Source of the DNA: Azohydromonas aeria | GTDB lineage: Bacteria; Pseudomonadota; Gammaproteobacteria; Burkholderiales; Burkholderiaceae_C | Assembly (NCBI RefSeq): GCF_009760915.1 | Contig: NZ_VIDQ01000016.1 | Coordinates: 43,291 to 107,290, forward strand | Length of the DNA: 64,000 nt | Reading direction: 5' to 3' | Shown: positions 41,106 through 49,444 of the stretch, piece by piece | How positions within the stretch are numbered: the stretch's first letter is position 1 | How the letters are laid out: the number at the start of each line of letters is the position of its first letter | Made by a program: the position numbers and the translations under genes | The notes under the pieces: model-generated | The model's database searches: none | Seen by the model: the letters and a program-made list of their open reading frames with translations, nothing else | What the model was told of the DNA's origin: nothing

Positions 41106-42386
41106 ATGTCCTTTTGCGCCATCGATTTCGGCACCTCCAACTCCGCCGTGGCCGTGCCCGATGCCGCCACTGGCGCCACGCGTCTGGTCGCGCTCGAAGG
41201 CGGCCAGCCCACGATGCCCACCGCGGTGTTCTACGCCGTCGAGCCCGGCTCGCCGCAGCTGCCGGAGCTGCACTACGGCCGTGCCGCGCTGGCGGCCTAC
41301 GTGGACGGCTTCGACGGCCGGCTCATGCGCTCCATGAAGAGCGTGCTGGGCTCGCCACTGGTGACGCAGGACACCGACATCGGCGCCGGCCACCGCGTGA
41401 AGTTCCAGGACGTGATCGCCGCCTTCCTGCGCCGGCTCAAGGCGCAGGCGGAAAGCGAGCACGGCGCCCCGATCCGCCGCGCCGTGCTGGGCCGGCCGGT
41501 GTTCTTCGTGGACGAGGACGCGGCGCGCGACGCCGCGGCGCAGTCCGCGCTGGAGGCGGCGGCGCGCTCGGTGGGCTTCGACGAGGTGCGCTTCCAGTAC
41601 GAGCCGATCGCCGCGGCGCTGGACCACGAGCGCACGGTCGAGGGCGAGGAACTCGTGCTCGTGGCCGACATCGGCGGCGGCACCTCGGACTTCTCCCTGG
41701 TGCGCGTGGGCGCGCGGCGCGCGGCGCGGCTGGAGCGGCAGGACGACATCCTGGCCAGCCACGGCGTGCACGTGGCCGGCACCGACTTCGACCGCCGCGT
41801 CGAGCTGCTGTCGGTGTTGCCGAGCTGCGGCTACCGCGGCGTGGGCCCGGGCGGGCGCGAGGTGCCCAGCCGCGTCTATTTCGACTTGGCGACCTGGCAC
41901 CTGATCAACACCGTCTACACCGCGCCGCGCGTGGCCGAGCTGCGCGGCATGCGCGACTTCTACGCCGACCCGGCCCAGCACCGGCGCCTGATGAAGGTGG
42001 TGCAGCAGCACCTGGGCCACGCGCTGGGCGCGCTGGCCGAGGGCGCCAAGATCGAGGTGGCGCAGTCGGGGCGCGCGCGCATCGACCTGTCGCTGCTGGA
42101 GCCGGGCCTGGCGGCCGAGCTCGACGAGGCGCAGGCGCTACAGGCGCTGGATGCGGACCTGCAGCGCATCGCCGATGCCGCCACCGAGACGGCACGGCGC
42201 GCCGGCGTGGCGCCCTCGCAAGTCGATGCCCTGTATTTCACCGGCGGCTCCACCGGGCTGAAGCCGCTCACGGACCGCATCGCCGCGGCCTTTCCCAACG
42301 CGCGCAGCGTGCGCGGCGAGCGCTTCGCCAGCGTGGCGCAGGGACTCGGCCTGCATGCGGCGCGCTGCTTCGGCGCCGCGGGCTGA
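41106..42386 (+). CDS. Hsp70-like protein (YegD type)
   Basis: A 426-aa actin/Hsp70-fold ATPase lacking the substrate-binding domain of DnaK. Phosphate-binding loops are CAIDFGTSNSAVAV (N-terminal) and VADIGGGTSDFSLV, and the adenosine motif is YFTGGSTGLKPL. The architecture matches YegD, a Hsp70-like protein of unknown role. The ATG at 41106 precedes the conserved start directly. It ends four bases before the converging UPF0149 gene. Confidence 0.88.
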   Translation: MSFCAIDFGTSNSAVAVPDAATGATRLVALEGGQPTMPTAVFYAVEPGSPQLPELHYGRAALAAYVDGFDGRLMRSMKSVLGSPLVTQDTDIGAGHRVKFQDVIAAFLRRLKAQAESEHGAPIRRAVLGRPVFFVDEDAARDAAAQSALEAAARSVGFDEVRFQYEPIAAALDHERTVEGEELVLVADIGGGTSDFSLVRVGARRAARLERQDDILASHGVHVAGTDFDRRVELLSVLPSCGYRGVGPGGREVPSRVYFDLATWHLINTVYTAPRVAELRGMRDFYADPAQHRRLMKVVQQHLGHALGALAEGAKIEVAQSGRARIDLSLLEPGLAAELDEAQALQALDADLQRIADAATETARRAGVAPSQVDALYFTGGSTGLKPLTDRIAAAFPNARSVRGERFASVAQGLGLHAARCFGAAG

Positions 42387-42390
42387 TCGA

Positions 42391-43065
42391 TCAGCGCCGC
42401 GGCGGCGGCCGGCGTCCCTGCGGCGGGCCGGGGCGCCGCGCCGGGGCCTTGCGCGCGGGCGGGGGCGCCTTGCGCGGGCGCGACACATCGGCCAGCAGCA
42501 GGCTGGCGCGCACGAGCATCTCGACGGCCTCGGCCATGTCGGCGGGCGGCTCCAGGGTCTCGATCTCGGCCAGCAGGTCGTCGGCGTCTTCGAGGTCCTC
42601 GGGGTCGAGGTGCATGAAGAGCTGCGCCAGCGGCTCCAGCAGCGCGGGGGCGTCCAGGCGCATGAGCCCGGGGAAGAACTCCATGGCGGTGGCGAAGCCC
42701 GCCACCCAGGGCAGCACCGCCTCGGACGGGCTGGCGTCCTCGTCGAGCTCCCAGACCCACGGGTCGAACCACTGGCGCTGCGCGATGGCCTGGGCCAGCT
42801 CGGCATGGCGGCGCAGCACGAGGGTGTGCAGCCGCTGCAGCGCGGCTCCGGCGGGCGCCTCGCGGCCGTCGGCGTCGGTGACGTGGCGCAGCCACTGCGT
42901 CAGCGGCACGGGCTGCGGCTGCAGCAGCACGCCGACCAGGAAGCCGTCGGTCATGGACACGTCCAGGGGCTCCAGCGGCGCGGGCACGGCGTCGAGCAAC
43001 TGCTCAAGCTCTTCCAGCTCGCGTTCGTCCAGTGGGGAAACTTCGGGTGCGGAACGCGGGGTCAT
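42391..43065 (-). CDS. UPF0149 (YecA/YgfB-like) protein without zinc motif
   Basis: A 224-aa protein whose first ~170 residues (LEELEQLLDAVPAPLEPLDVSMTDGFLVGVLLQPQ; VLPWVAGFATAMEFFPGLM) are homologous to the UPF0149 protein at 37119. In place of the SEC-C zinc motif it ends in a basic Pro/Arg/Lys-rich tail (about residues 195-224) that could bind RNA. The two genes are 4.5 kb apart on opposite strands and look like diverged paralogues. Confidence 0.85.
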   Translation of the reverse strand: MTPRSAPEVSPLDERELEELEQLLDAVPAPLEPLDVSMTDGFLVGVLLQPQPVPLTQWLRHVTDADGREAPAGAALQRLHTLVLRRHAELAQAIAQRQWFDPWVWELDEDASPSEAVLPWVAGFATAMEFFPGLMRLDAPALLEPLAQLFMHLDPEDLEDADDLLAEIETLEPPADMAEAVEMLVRASLLLADVSRPRKAPPPARKAPARRPGPPQGRRPPPRR

Positions 43066-43260
43066 GGCGTCATTGTCCCCGGTCTCGGGGGACTGGTTGC
43101 CGTGGTCCTTGCCTAAATTGAGCTTGTTGCCCGGGACGCGCCGCGTGGCGCACCCGGCCTGCCGATCCCAACGACGTCCTTTTCCGAGGACTTGAAACGC
43201 CTTCCCCGCAAGGGGCAGGCGTTTTTTTTGGCAGGCCGGGTGCCGTGGCGGGGACGGCGT
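43066..43260 (+). other. Structured intergenic segment ending in an orphan terminator
   Basis: Both neighbours are on the minus strand, yet the segment carries plus-strand hairpins: CCGGG..GCGCC/GGCGC..CCCGG around 43130-43158, GTCCT/AGGAC at about 43177-43192, and a strong terminator. A small plus-strand RNA is possible. I could not match it to a known family, and no convincing promoter was found. Confidence 0.35.
43195..43229 (+). terminator. Orphan plus-strand terminator
   Basis: AAACGCCTTCCCC, a GCAA loop and GGGGCAGGCGTTT, continuing into a run of eight T. No plus-strand gene lies upstream for 800 bases. On the minus strand the same stem is followed only by TTTC and could weakly end the gene at 43261-43695. 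Confidence 0.75.
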
Positions 43261-43695
43261 TCAAACGCGCCAGTCCAGGCGCTGGGTCTGCGAGCCCATG
43301 TGCAGGCTGCGTTCCTGCTGCGCGCCGCCGACGCGCGCCTGCACGCGGTAGTCGCCCGGGGGCAGGTTGAGCATCAGCATCGGGCCGGCCTGCGCCACCT
43401 CCAGCACCACGGCGCCCTGGGCGTTGGTGACGCGCACGCTGTCGGCCACGGCGTAGGCGCCGCCCGCGGCGCTGAAGACGATCAGCAGCGGGAATTCCTT
43501 CCACTGCGACATCAGCTGCGATCGCTCCTCGTCGCCGGCGCCGCCGTTGAGGTACTTCACGGCGTCGGGCGTGGCGGGCGCCGTGTGCGTCGCGGCGCCG
43601 TCGGCCGGTGCCTGCTGCGCCCAGGCCGCGGCGCCGCACAGCGCCAGCGCGCAGGCCGCCAGGCGCCAATGCCGCTTGTTCTGCATGCCGTTCAT
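43261..43695 (-). CDS. Exported protein of unknown function
   Basis: A 144-aa protein with a signal peptide (basic MQNKRHWR, hydrophobic LAACALALCGAAAWA, cleavage around residue 26). The mature part has a beta-rich domain with GPMLMLNLPPGDYRVQARVGG, reminiscent of carboxypeptidase-regulatory-like folds. The start at 43695 has GGAGC upstream. An alternative ATG lies nine bases inside. Likely periplasmic. Family not recognised with certainty. Confidence 0.7.
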   Translation of the reverse strand: MNGMQNKRHWRLAACALALCGAAAWAQQAPADGAATHTAPATPDAVKYLNGGAGDEERSQLMSQWKEFPLLIVFSAAGGAYAVADSVRVTNAQGAVVLEVAQAGPMLMLNLPPGDYRVQARVGGAQQERSLHMGSQTQRLDWRV

Positions 43696-43837
43696 GGAGT
43701 GCTCCAGGGCCTTGCGTGTGACGAGGCAGCCTACGCGCGCGGCCGGGGCGGGGTCTGTCAGGCGAAGGCGCCGGCGCTTGTGGGATGCGGCTGACAGGCG
43801 CGCCGCAGCACCGTCCGGGACGAAGGCGGCCGCCCGC

Positions 43838-44371
43838 TCAATCCTGCGCCGCGGCGGCGACGTTGCGCCGGGAGCCGGTGGCGATAGGCTCGATCTCCAC
43901 CTCGCGCGGGCCATACACGATGCCCAGCAGCCTGGCCGCGGCGTGGCTCACGTCGATGACGTGGCCGCGGCTGAAGGGGCCGCGGTCGTTGATGCGCACC
44001 ACCACCTCGCGGCCGTTGGCCGGGTTGCGCACGCGCGCATAGCTGGCGATCGGGAGCGTCGGGTGCGCCGCCGTCAGCGCGTGGCGGTCATAGGGCTCGC
44101 CGCTGGCAGTGCGGCGGCCGTGGAAGCGGTGCGCATACCAGGAGGCGCGGCCGCGCTGCAGCAGCCGCGTCGCGAGCGACGGTTGAGCCGCGGGGCGCGC
44201 GGCCGGGGCGGTATCGTGCGGCGCCTCCGCCGAGGCCTCGGCCTGCGGCTGGAGCGACGCCACGACGGCCGGCATCGGATCGGCAGGCGGCATCTCGGCC
44301 AGGACGGGACCGGCAACGCACGCGGCGAGCAGGGCCAGCAGCACGGGCAGTCGGGACGTGGAGCGTTGCAT
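43838..44371 (-). CDS. rlpA: RlpA-like double-psi beta-barrel protein
   Basis: A 177-aa exported protein with a signal peptide (RLPVLLALLAACVAGPVLA) and an RlpA-type double-psi beta-barrel: GRASWYAHRFHGRRTASGEPYD, LPIASYARVRNPANGREVVVRINDRGPF and IDVSHAAARLLG. RlpA cleaves denuded peptidoglycan at the septum. This copy lacks the C-terminal SPOR domain of the long form. Because the Cys of LLAACVAG is not at a standard lipobox, I do not call it a lipoprotein. The ATG at 44371 is preferred over a GTG at 44380. Confidence 0.88.
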   Translation of the reverse strand: MQRSTSRLPVLLALLAACVAGPVLAEMPPADPMPAVVASLQPQAEASAEAPHDTAPAARPAAQPSLATRLLQRGRASWYAHRFHGRRTASGEPYDRHALTAAHPTLPIASYARVRNPANGREVVVRINDRGPFSRGHVIDVSHAAARLLGIVYGPREVEIEPIATGSRRNVAAAAQD

Positions 44372-44568
44372 CGGCGGCACCTTTCGTGGAGGCGGCGCGG
44401 AGGTCGCTGGCCGAGGGGAGGAGGCAGGGCAACCGGATCACGCCGCAGTGCGGGCCGGGACTACGCACACCCGACCTGGAGGACTGCAAGGGGATTGTTC
44501 AGACCCTCCCGGAGAACCGCGGCCCGTTGCAGGCCGGAGGCGTCTGTGACTGCTTGACTTGTAGTTAT

Positions 44569-44644
44569 TGGCGCGCCTGGCTGGGATCGAACCAGCAACC
44601 CCTGCCTTCGGAGGGCAGTACTCTATCCATTGAGCTACAGGCGC
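44569..44644 (-). tRNA. tRNA-Arg (anticodon CCG)
   Basis: A 76-base cloverleaf on the minus strand with the 3' CCA encoded. The acceptor stem GCGCCTG/CAGGCGC, the D-loop with AGCTCAATGGATAGAGT, the anticodon stem CTGCC-CTCCGAA-GGCAG giving CCG, and the T-arm GCTGGTTCGATCCCAGC are all present. It decodes CGG arginine codons. Confidence 0.95.
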
Positions 44645-44800
44645 AGAAGCCGCGATTGTAGCCGCCCGCGCGCGGCACCCGTCGCGCGCTCCCTGCAAAG
44701 GCCCAGCGCGGCGCTGCGGATGGGCTTGATGCAGCGTTCACATGTCGCACTCCGGCGCTCGTGCAAGACGGCAGTTCCCGGGCGATCAAGGGGTGCTCCC

Positions 44801-44806
44801 TATAAT
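44801..44806 (+). promoter_or_regulatory. Possible -10 element of the di-haem cytochrome gene
   Basis: A perfect TATAAT lies 74 bases before the start codon of the cytochrome gene at 44880, in otherwise GC-rich DNA. No good -35 hexamer was found at 16-18 bases, so the assignment is tentative. Confidence 0.4.
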
Positions 44807-44879
44807 TCCGGGGTTTTTTTGCGCCCCGCCGGCGCAGCCCGCCATTACCGGCCGCACCCGGAAAGTCTCCCGAGGAACC

Positions 44880-45758
44880 ATGACCACCGACAGCCACCAC
44901 ACCCCCGACCACGAAGCGCCGCACGATGGTCCGATCAAGACGCCCAGGCAGCTGGTCTGGGCCGTGCTGTTCGCGTTCATCGTGCCGATCATCGGGATCA
45001 TCCTGCTCGTGACCTACGTCGGCGCGGGCAAGAAGCCCGGCGCGGGCACCGACTTCATGGCCGAGGAAGCCGTGGCGCGGCGCATCCAGCCCGTGGGCAC
45101 CGTGGAGATCCGCTCCGCCGCTGCCGGCGGCGGCGTGCTCAGGACCGGCGAGCAGGTGTTCCAGGCCCAGTGCTCGGCCTGCCACTCCAGCGGCGCCGCC
45201 GGTGCGCCCAAGGTGGGCGACGAGGGCGCCTGGGCCCCGCGCATCAAGACGGGCTACGAGGCGCTGCTGACCTCGGCGCTCAAGGGCAAGGGCGCCATGC
45301 CGCCGCAGGGCGGCGCCGCGGCCAGCGACGTGGAAATCGGCCGCGCCGTGGTCTACATGGCCAACCAGGCCGGCGCCAAGTTCGCCGAGCCCAAGGCCCC
45401 GGCCGGTGCCGCCACCGCTGCCGCGCCGGCTGATGCGCCCGCCGCCGCTGCCGCACCGGCCGCTGCCACGGCCACGGTGGCTGCCGCCGCGCCGGCCGCG
45501 GCACCTGCCGCCGCCCAGGGCGCTGCCGCCCCGGCCCTCTACGCACAGGCCTGCCAAGCCTGCCACGCCGCCGGCGTCGCCGGCGCGCCCAAGACCGGCG
45601 ACAAGGCAGCCTGGGCCCCGCGACTGGGCCAGGGCGTCGACGCGCTGACCGCCAGCGCCATCAAGGGCAAGGGCGCCATGCCGCCCAAGGGCGGCTCCGC
45701 CGCCTCCGACGCCGAGATCAAGGCGGTCGTGACCTACATGGTCAACGCCTCCAAGTAA
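44880..45758 (+). CDS. Membrane-anchored di-haem cytochrome c
   Basis: A 292-aa protein: a cytoplasmic N-terminus of about 25 residues, one membrane anchor (LVWAVLFAFIVPIIGIILLV), and a periplasmic part with two c-type cytochrome domains. Haem sites are CSACH (about residue 98) and CQACH (about residue 222), each followed by a similar AMPP(Q/K)GG segment with the axial Met. The domains are joined by an Ala/Pro-rich linker of about 45 residues. The two halves are recent duplicates of a cytochrome c5-like domain. The ATG at 44880 has CGAGGAACC upstream. Possible role: electron donor to a terminal oxidase. Confidence 0.92.
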   Translation: MTTDSHHTPDHEAPHDGPIKTPRQLVWAVLFAFIVPIIGIILLVTYVGAGKKPGAGTDFMAEEAVARRIQPVGTVEIRSAAAGGGVLRTGEQVFQAQCSACHSSGAAGAPKVGDEGAWAPRIKTGYEALLTSALKGKGAMPPQGGAAASDVEIGRAVVYMANQAGAKFAEPKAPAGAATAAAPADAPAAAAAPAAATATVAAAAPAAAPAAAQGAAAPALYAQACQACHAAGVAGAPKTGDKAAWAPRLGQGVDALTASAIKGKGAMPPKGGSAASDAEIKAVVTYMVNASK

Positions 45759-45783
45759 GCATCCGGGATTCTTCGGACAAGGC

Positions 45784-45809
45784 AAAGCCGGCCCTCGGGC
45801 CGGCTTTTT
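45784..45809. terminator. Bidirectional terminator between cytochrome gene and hypothetical gene
   Basis: AAAGCCGGCCC with its complement around TC, followed by TTTTT on the plus strand, with A residues before it. It lies between converging genes and can serve both. Confidence 0.88.
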
Positions 45810-45831
45810 CATGGGGGCAACGTTGCCGCGT

Positions 45832-46410
45832 TTAGCCCTGCGGCGGGCGCGGCGGCTGCGGCGCGTGGGCCGCCTGCTCCCAGCGGTCCACGAGCGCGGC
45901 CGGGCTGAGCCGGTAGTTGAAGCGCGCGGGCAGCTCCTCGAAGCGCAGTTCGCCGCTCAGCGTCCAGCGGCCGTCTTCGAGCGCCTGCGCCGCGCGGTGC
46001 ACGTCCTGCGAATGCACCAGGCCCAGGCCGAGGTCGGTGTCCAGGAACAGGCGCCCGTCCTCGTCGAGCCAGGCGCCGCGCCACTGCGCCGGCGCGCCGG
46101 TGTGCGACAGCAGCGCGAAGGCGTCGTCGATGCGCCAGACCCAGGGCGCGGCTTCGAGCTCCACGTACACGCGCTGCGGCCCGTTCTGGAAGAACCAGGC
46201 GCCGGCGCCGTCGCACAGGTAGTTGCGCCCGATGAAGGCGCACAGCGGCTCGTGCTCGATGCGGCTGCCGCGCGATTGCGGAAAGCCGCCCGCGGCCTGC
46301 GTGGCTGTGTCGCGCAGCCACCACTGGCCGCGCGCGTCCAGGCCGAGCCAGCCGCGCGCGGCCGGCACGTCGGGCCACTTGCGCAGCGCTGCCTTGACGA
46401 TGTCATCCAT
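45832..46410 (-). CDS. Conserved hypothetical protein (DUF-type)
   Basis: A 192-aa protein, rich in Trp and in aromatic turns (GWLGLDARGQWWLRD, FIGRNYLCDGAGAWFFQNGPQRVYVELE). It has no signal peptide, membrane segment or catalytic motif that I can name. This pattern is familiar from small DUF proteins widespread in Comamonadaceae, but I cannot give the family number with confidence. The start at 46410 lies 26 bases after the yheT-like stop on the same strand, so the two are likely co-transcribed. Confidence 0.75.
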   Translation of the reverse strand: MDDIVKAALRKWPDVPAARGWLGLDARGQWWLRDTATQAAGGFPQSRGSRIEHEPLCAFIGRNYLCDGAGAWFFQNGPQRVYVELEAAPWVWRIDDAFALLSHTGAPAQWRGAWLDEDGRLFLDTDLGLGLVHSQDVHRAAQALEDGRWTLSGELRFEELPARFNYRLSPAALVDRWEQAAHAPQPPRPPQG

Positions 46411-46436
46411 GGCGCGTGTGTGTCCTGGTGAGAGTT

Positions 46437-47399
46437 TCAGCGCGGCGCTTGCAGCCAGCGCGTCACGGCGCCGGGCAGCGTCATGACGTGTCCGGGCCAG
46501 TTGCCGTGCGGGAAGCCGACGTGGCCGCCGTCCAGCGGCTGCCACAGCGTCACCCAGTCGCCGACCTCGGCCTGCGTGGGCAAGCTGTGGGCCGGGATGA
46601 AGGGGTCGTTGCGGGCATTGACCACCAGCGCCGGCACGCGGATGAGGTTCAGGTGCGGCTTGGAGGAGGCGCGCTGCCAGTAGTCCTCGGTGTCGCGGAA
46701 GCCGTGCAGCGGCGCGGTGAAGACGTTGTCGAACTCGTAGAGCGTGCGCGCGGCCAGCACCTTGTCGCGGTCGAACAGGCCCGGGTGCTGCGCCAGCTTG
46801 GCCAGCGCCTTGGGCTTCATGGTGCTGAGGAACAGCCGCGTGTAGACCAGCCGGTTGAAGCCCGCGCCGATGTGGTGCCCGCCGGCCACGAGGTCCAGCG
46901 GCGAGCTGATGGCCGCCACCGACTGCACCATGCGCGCGGCGCCGGTGCCGCATTCCTCGGCCCAGCGCAGCAGCGCGTTGCCGCCCAGCGACACGCCCAC
47001 GGCCATGAGTGGCCGGCCATGGCGCTCGCGCAGGCGCTGCAGCATCCAGCCCACCTCGGCGTGGTCGCCGGAGTGGTAAGCGCGCGGCGCGAGGTTGATC
47101 TCGCCCGAGCAGCCGCGGAAGTGCGGCACCGCGTAGCTCCAGCCCAGGGCGCGCGCGGTGGCGGCGAAGGCCTGCGCGTAGTGGCTGCGCGAGGAGCCTT
47201 CCAGGCCGTGGAACAGCACCAGCAGCGGTGCGCCGGCGGGGCCGTGCTGGAAGTCGATGTCGATGAAGTCCCCGTCCGGTGTGCGCCAGCGCTCGCGCTG
47301 ATAGTCAGGAGCGGGGCCTTCGAACCGGCGCGAGAAGAGCGCCGGCCAGATGGTCTGCAGGTTCCCCCCGGGCAGCCAGTACGGAGCGCAATAGTCCAT
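46437..47399 (-). CDS. YheT-family alpha/beta hydrolase
   Basis: A 320-aa alpha/beta hydrolase of the YheT/ABHD1 group. It has YWLPGGNLQTIWPALF near the start, the oxyanion region LFHGLEGSSRSHYA, the HFRGCSGEIN turn, the nucleophile elbow GVSLGGNALLRW (Ser), and the late Asp/His in NARNDPFIP and GGHVGF. Such enzymes act as esterases of uncertain substrate. The ATG at 47399 is chosen. The next gene ends one base before it. Confidence 0.9.
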   Translation of the reverse strand: MDYCAPYWLPGGNLQTIWPALFSRRFEGPAPDYQRERWRTPDGDFIDIDFQHGPAGAPLLVLFHGLEGSSRSHYAQAFAATARALGWSYAVPHFRGCSGEINLAPRAYHSGDHAEVGWMLQRLRERHGRPLMAVGVSLGGNALLRWAEECGTGAARMVQSVAAISSPLDLVAGGHHIGAGFNRLVYTRLFLSTMKPKALAKLAQHPGLFDRDKVLAARTLYEFDNVFTAPLHGFRDTEDYWQRASSKPHLNLIRVPALVVNARNDPFIPAHSLPTQAEVGDWVTLWQPLDGGHVGFPHGNWPGHVMTLPGAVTRWLQAPR

Positions 47400-47400
47400 G

Positions 47401-47853
47401 TCAGTGCAGGACGGTGGGTGGCACTTCGGAAATCTCCGGCGGCTCCTCCCTGGAACCGCCGCTTGCATGGTGTGCCACCAGGCGCCACCCGAGCGCACCC
47501 TTCACGTAGACGTTGGTGGCCATGACCCATGCGGTCAGGGTGCCTTCGTCGGTCAACACCTCCACCCGCTCCAGGAGGTTGTGCACGGCGCAGCCGGGGC
47601 CGATCACGCGGCGCACCTGCTCGGGCCGCACCCGCACCGGCCCGTTGGAGAAGATGGCCTCGAAGGTGGCGCGCACCGCCGCCGGCCCGACCACGCGCGG
47701 GCCGCCCGGATGCACGCACACGATCTCGTCGTCGTCGCCCCACACGGCCATCAGCCGCTCGATGTCGCCGCGCTGCAGCGCCTCGTAGAACTCGGCCTCG
47801 ATCTCCTCGGGCGAGGCCAGCAGCGCGGCGGCCTCAGGCTTGGGTCGCGCCAT
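47401..47853 (-). CDS. NTF2/SnoaL-like protein
   Basis: A 150-aa cone-shaped alpha+beta (NTF2-like) protein: EEIEAEFYEALQRGDIERLMAVWGDDDEIVCVHPGGPRVVG and the C-terminal TAWVMATNVYVKGALGWRLVAHHASG are typical of the SnoaL_3 group. The family includes steroid isomerase-like enzymes and many of unknown role. It overlaps nothing but is packed tightly between purU and the YheT-like gene on the same strand, so an operon of four minus-strand genes is likely. Confidence 0.82.
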   Translation of the reverse strand: MARPKPEAAALLASPEEIEAEFYEALQRGDIERLMAVWGDDDEIVCVHPGGPRVVGPAAVRATFEAIFSNGPVRVRPEQVRRVIGPGCAVHNLLERVEVLTDEGTLTAWVMATNVYVKGALGWRLVAHHASGGSREEPPEISEVPPTVLH

Positions 47854-47869
47854 GGCCCAACACCTCCCT

Positions 47870-48754
47870 TCAGCGGAACACGACGCTCTTGTGCCCGTTC
47901 ATGAGCACGCGGTGCTCGACGTGCCAGCGCACCGCGCGCGCCAGCACCACGCACTCGACGTCGCGGCCCACGGCCGTGAGGTCCTCGGCGGAGAGGGCAT
48001 GGTCCACGCGCTCGACGTCCTGCTCGATGATCGGGCCCTCGTCGAGGTCGGCCGTGACGTAGTGCGCCGTCGCGCCGATGAGCTTGACGCCGCGCGCATG
48101 CGCCTGCGCATACGGCCGCGCGCCCTTGAAGCTGGGCAGGAAGCTGTGGTGAATGTTGATCGCGCGACCATGCAGCACCTGGCAGAACTCGGGGCTGAGG
48201 ATCTGCATGTAGCGCGCCAGCACCACCAGGTCGATGCGCTCGCGCTCGATCAGCGCCTCGATCTCGCGCTCCTGCGCGCGCTTGGCCTCGGCGCCCGCGC
48301 CCGCGGCCAGCGGCAGGTGGTGGAACGGGATGCCGTAGCTGGCGGCCAGCTCGGCGAAGTCGGGATGGTTGGAGACGATGGCCGGGATGTCCACCGCCAG
48401 CTGCCCGCTGCGCCAGCGGAACAGCAGGTCGTTGAGGCAGTGGCCGAACTTGCTGACCATCAGCAGCAGGCGCGGGCGCGCGTTGACGGCGTGCAGCTGC
48501 GCGTCCATGCGGAACTGCTGGCGCAGGTTGCCCAGCAGCCGCTCCAGCGTGGCGGCGTCCGACAGGTGCGCCGGTGCCTCGAAGTGCACGCGCATGAAGA
48601 ACAGGCCCGTCGCGTCCTCCGCGCCGACGTCGCCGAACTGCTGCGAGTCGATGATGTTGCAGCCGGCCTGGTACAGCAGCCCGGAGACGGCGTGCACGAT
48701 GCCGGGCTGGTCCTGGCAGGACAGGGTGAGGATGAATTCCTGGTCTCGGGGCAT
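47870..48754 (-). CDS. purU: Formyltetrahydrofolate deformylase
   Basis: A 294-aa PurU that hydrolyses 10-formyl-THF to formate and THF, balancing one-carbon pools. An N-terminal ACT domain (LTLSCQDQPGIVHAVSGLLYQAGCNI) precedes the catalytic domain with SNHPD, LARYMQILSPEF, INIHHSFLPSFKGA (Asn/His) and GATAHYVTADLDEGPIIEQ (Asp). The ATG at 48754 is natural. It is divergent from the ECF sigma gene across 53 bases. Confidence 0.96.
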   Translation of the reverse strand: MPRDQEFILTLSCQDQPGIVHAVSGLLYQAGCNIIDSQQFGDVGAEDATGLFFMRVHFEAPAHLSDAATLERLLGNLRQQFRMDAQLHAVNARPRLLLMVSKFGHCLNDLLFRWRSGQLAVDIPAIVSNHPDFAELAASYGIPFHHLPLAAGAGAEAKRAQEREIEALIERERIDLVVLARYMQILSPEFCQVLHGRAINIHHSFLPSFKGARPYAQAHARGVKLIGATAHYVTADLDEGPIIEQDVERVDHALSAEDLTAVGRDVECVVLARAVRWHVEHRVLMNGHKSVVFR

Positions 48755-48807
48755 GTCAAATCTTCCTTGCCCCGAATTGTAGGGACGGGCCATGATGGCC
48801 CTCGCCC

Positions 48808-49443
48808 ATGAAGACCGAACCCCAGGACTGGAACGAGCGCAGCCGCGAGCTGGCGCTCCTGCTCTCGCGCTGCGCCCTCGGCGAGCGCCGCGCCTTCGCC
48901 ACCCTCTACCAGCGCAGCAGCGCGCATCTGTTCGCCGTGGTGCTGCGTATCCAGCGCGACCGGGCGCAAGCCGAGGAACTGCTGCAGGAGATCTACGTGA
49001 ACATCTGGAAGGCCGCGGCCAGCTTCGACCCGGCGCACAGCCAGCCGCTGACCTGGATGACCAGCATCGCGCGCCACCGCGCCATCGACAGCCTGCGCCG
49101 CGCCCAGGCCCAGCCCCAGCTCGTGGCAGCTCCCGCGCGCGACGACGACGATCCCGCCCCCGAGCCGCCCGCGCCCGAAGGCGGCGGGCCGCTGGAGCTG
49201 CTGCAGCGCGCCAGCGAGACGCGCGCGCTCACGCATTGCGTCGAGGCCCTCACGCCGCAGCAGCGCCAGAGCGTGGCGCTGGCCTTCTACGACGGCCTGA
49301 GCCACGCCGAGGTCGCCGAGCACCTGTGCCAGCCGCTGGGCACCGTGAAGTCCTGGGTGCGGCGCGCGCTGCAGACGCTGCGCCAGTGCCTGGAGCGCGC
49401 CGCCCAGCGCGACGCCGCCGCGCAGCCGGGCGAGGCCAGCTGA
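48808..49443 (+). CDS. ECF-type RNA polymerase sigma factor (SigK-like)
   Basis: A 211-aa ECF sigma factor. Region 2 (ALGERRAFATLYQRSSAHLFAVVLRIQRDRAQAEELLQEIYVNIWKAAASFDP) and region 4 (LTPQQRQSVALAFYDGLSHAEVAEHLCQPLGTVKSWVRRALQTLRQCL) are complete. They are joined by a Pro/Asp-rich linker around residue 115. An anti-sigma gene follows after one base, so its activity is probably held in check by that membrane protein. SigK/RskA-type pairs respond to redox or metal stress. The trigger here is unknown. Confidence 0.92.
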   Translation: MKTEPQDWNERSRELALLLSRCALGERRAFATLYQRSSAHLFAVVLRIQRDRAQAEELLQEIYVNIWKAAASFDPAHSQPLTWMTSIARHRAIDSLRRAQAQPQLVAAPARDDDDPAPEPPAPEGGGPLELLQRASETRALTHCVEALTPQQRQSVALAFYDGLSHAEVAEHLCQPLGTVKSWVRRALQTLRQCLERAAQRDAAAQPGEAS

Positions 49444-49444
49444 C

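Noticed and set aside
43838..44371. RlpA-like protein as a lipoprotein
   Set aside because: The only Cys in the signal region (LLAACVAG) is followed by further hydrophobic residues and a signal peptidase I-type site, so a plain periplasmic protein is more likely.
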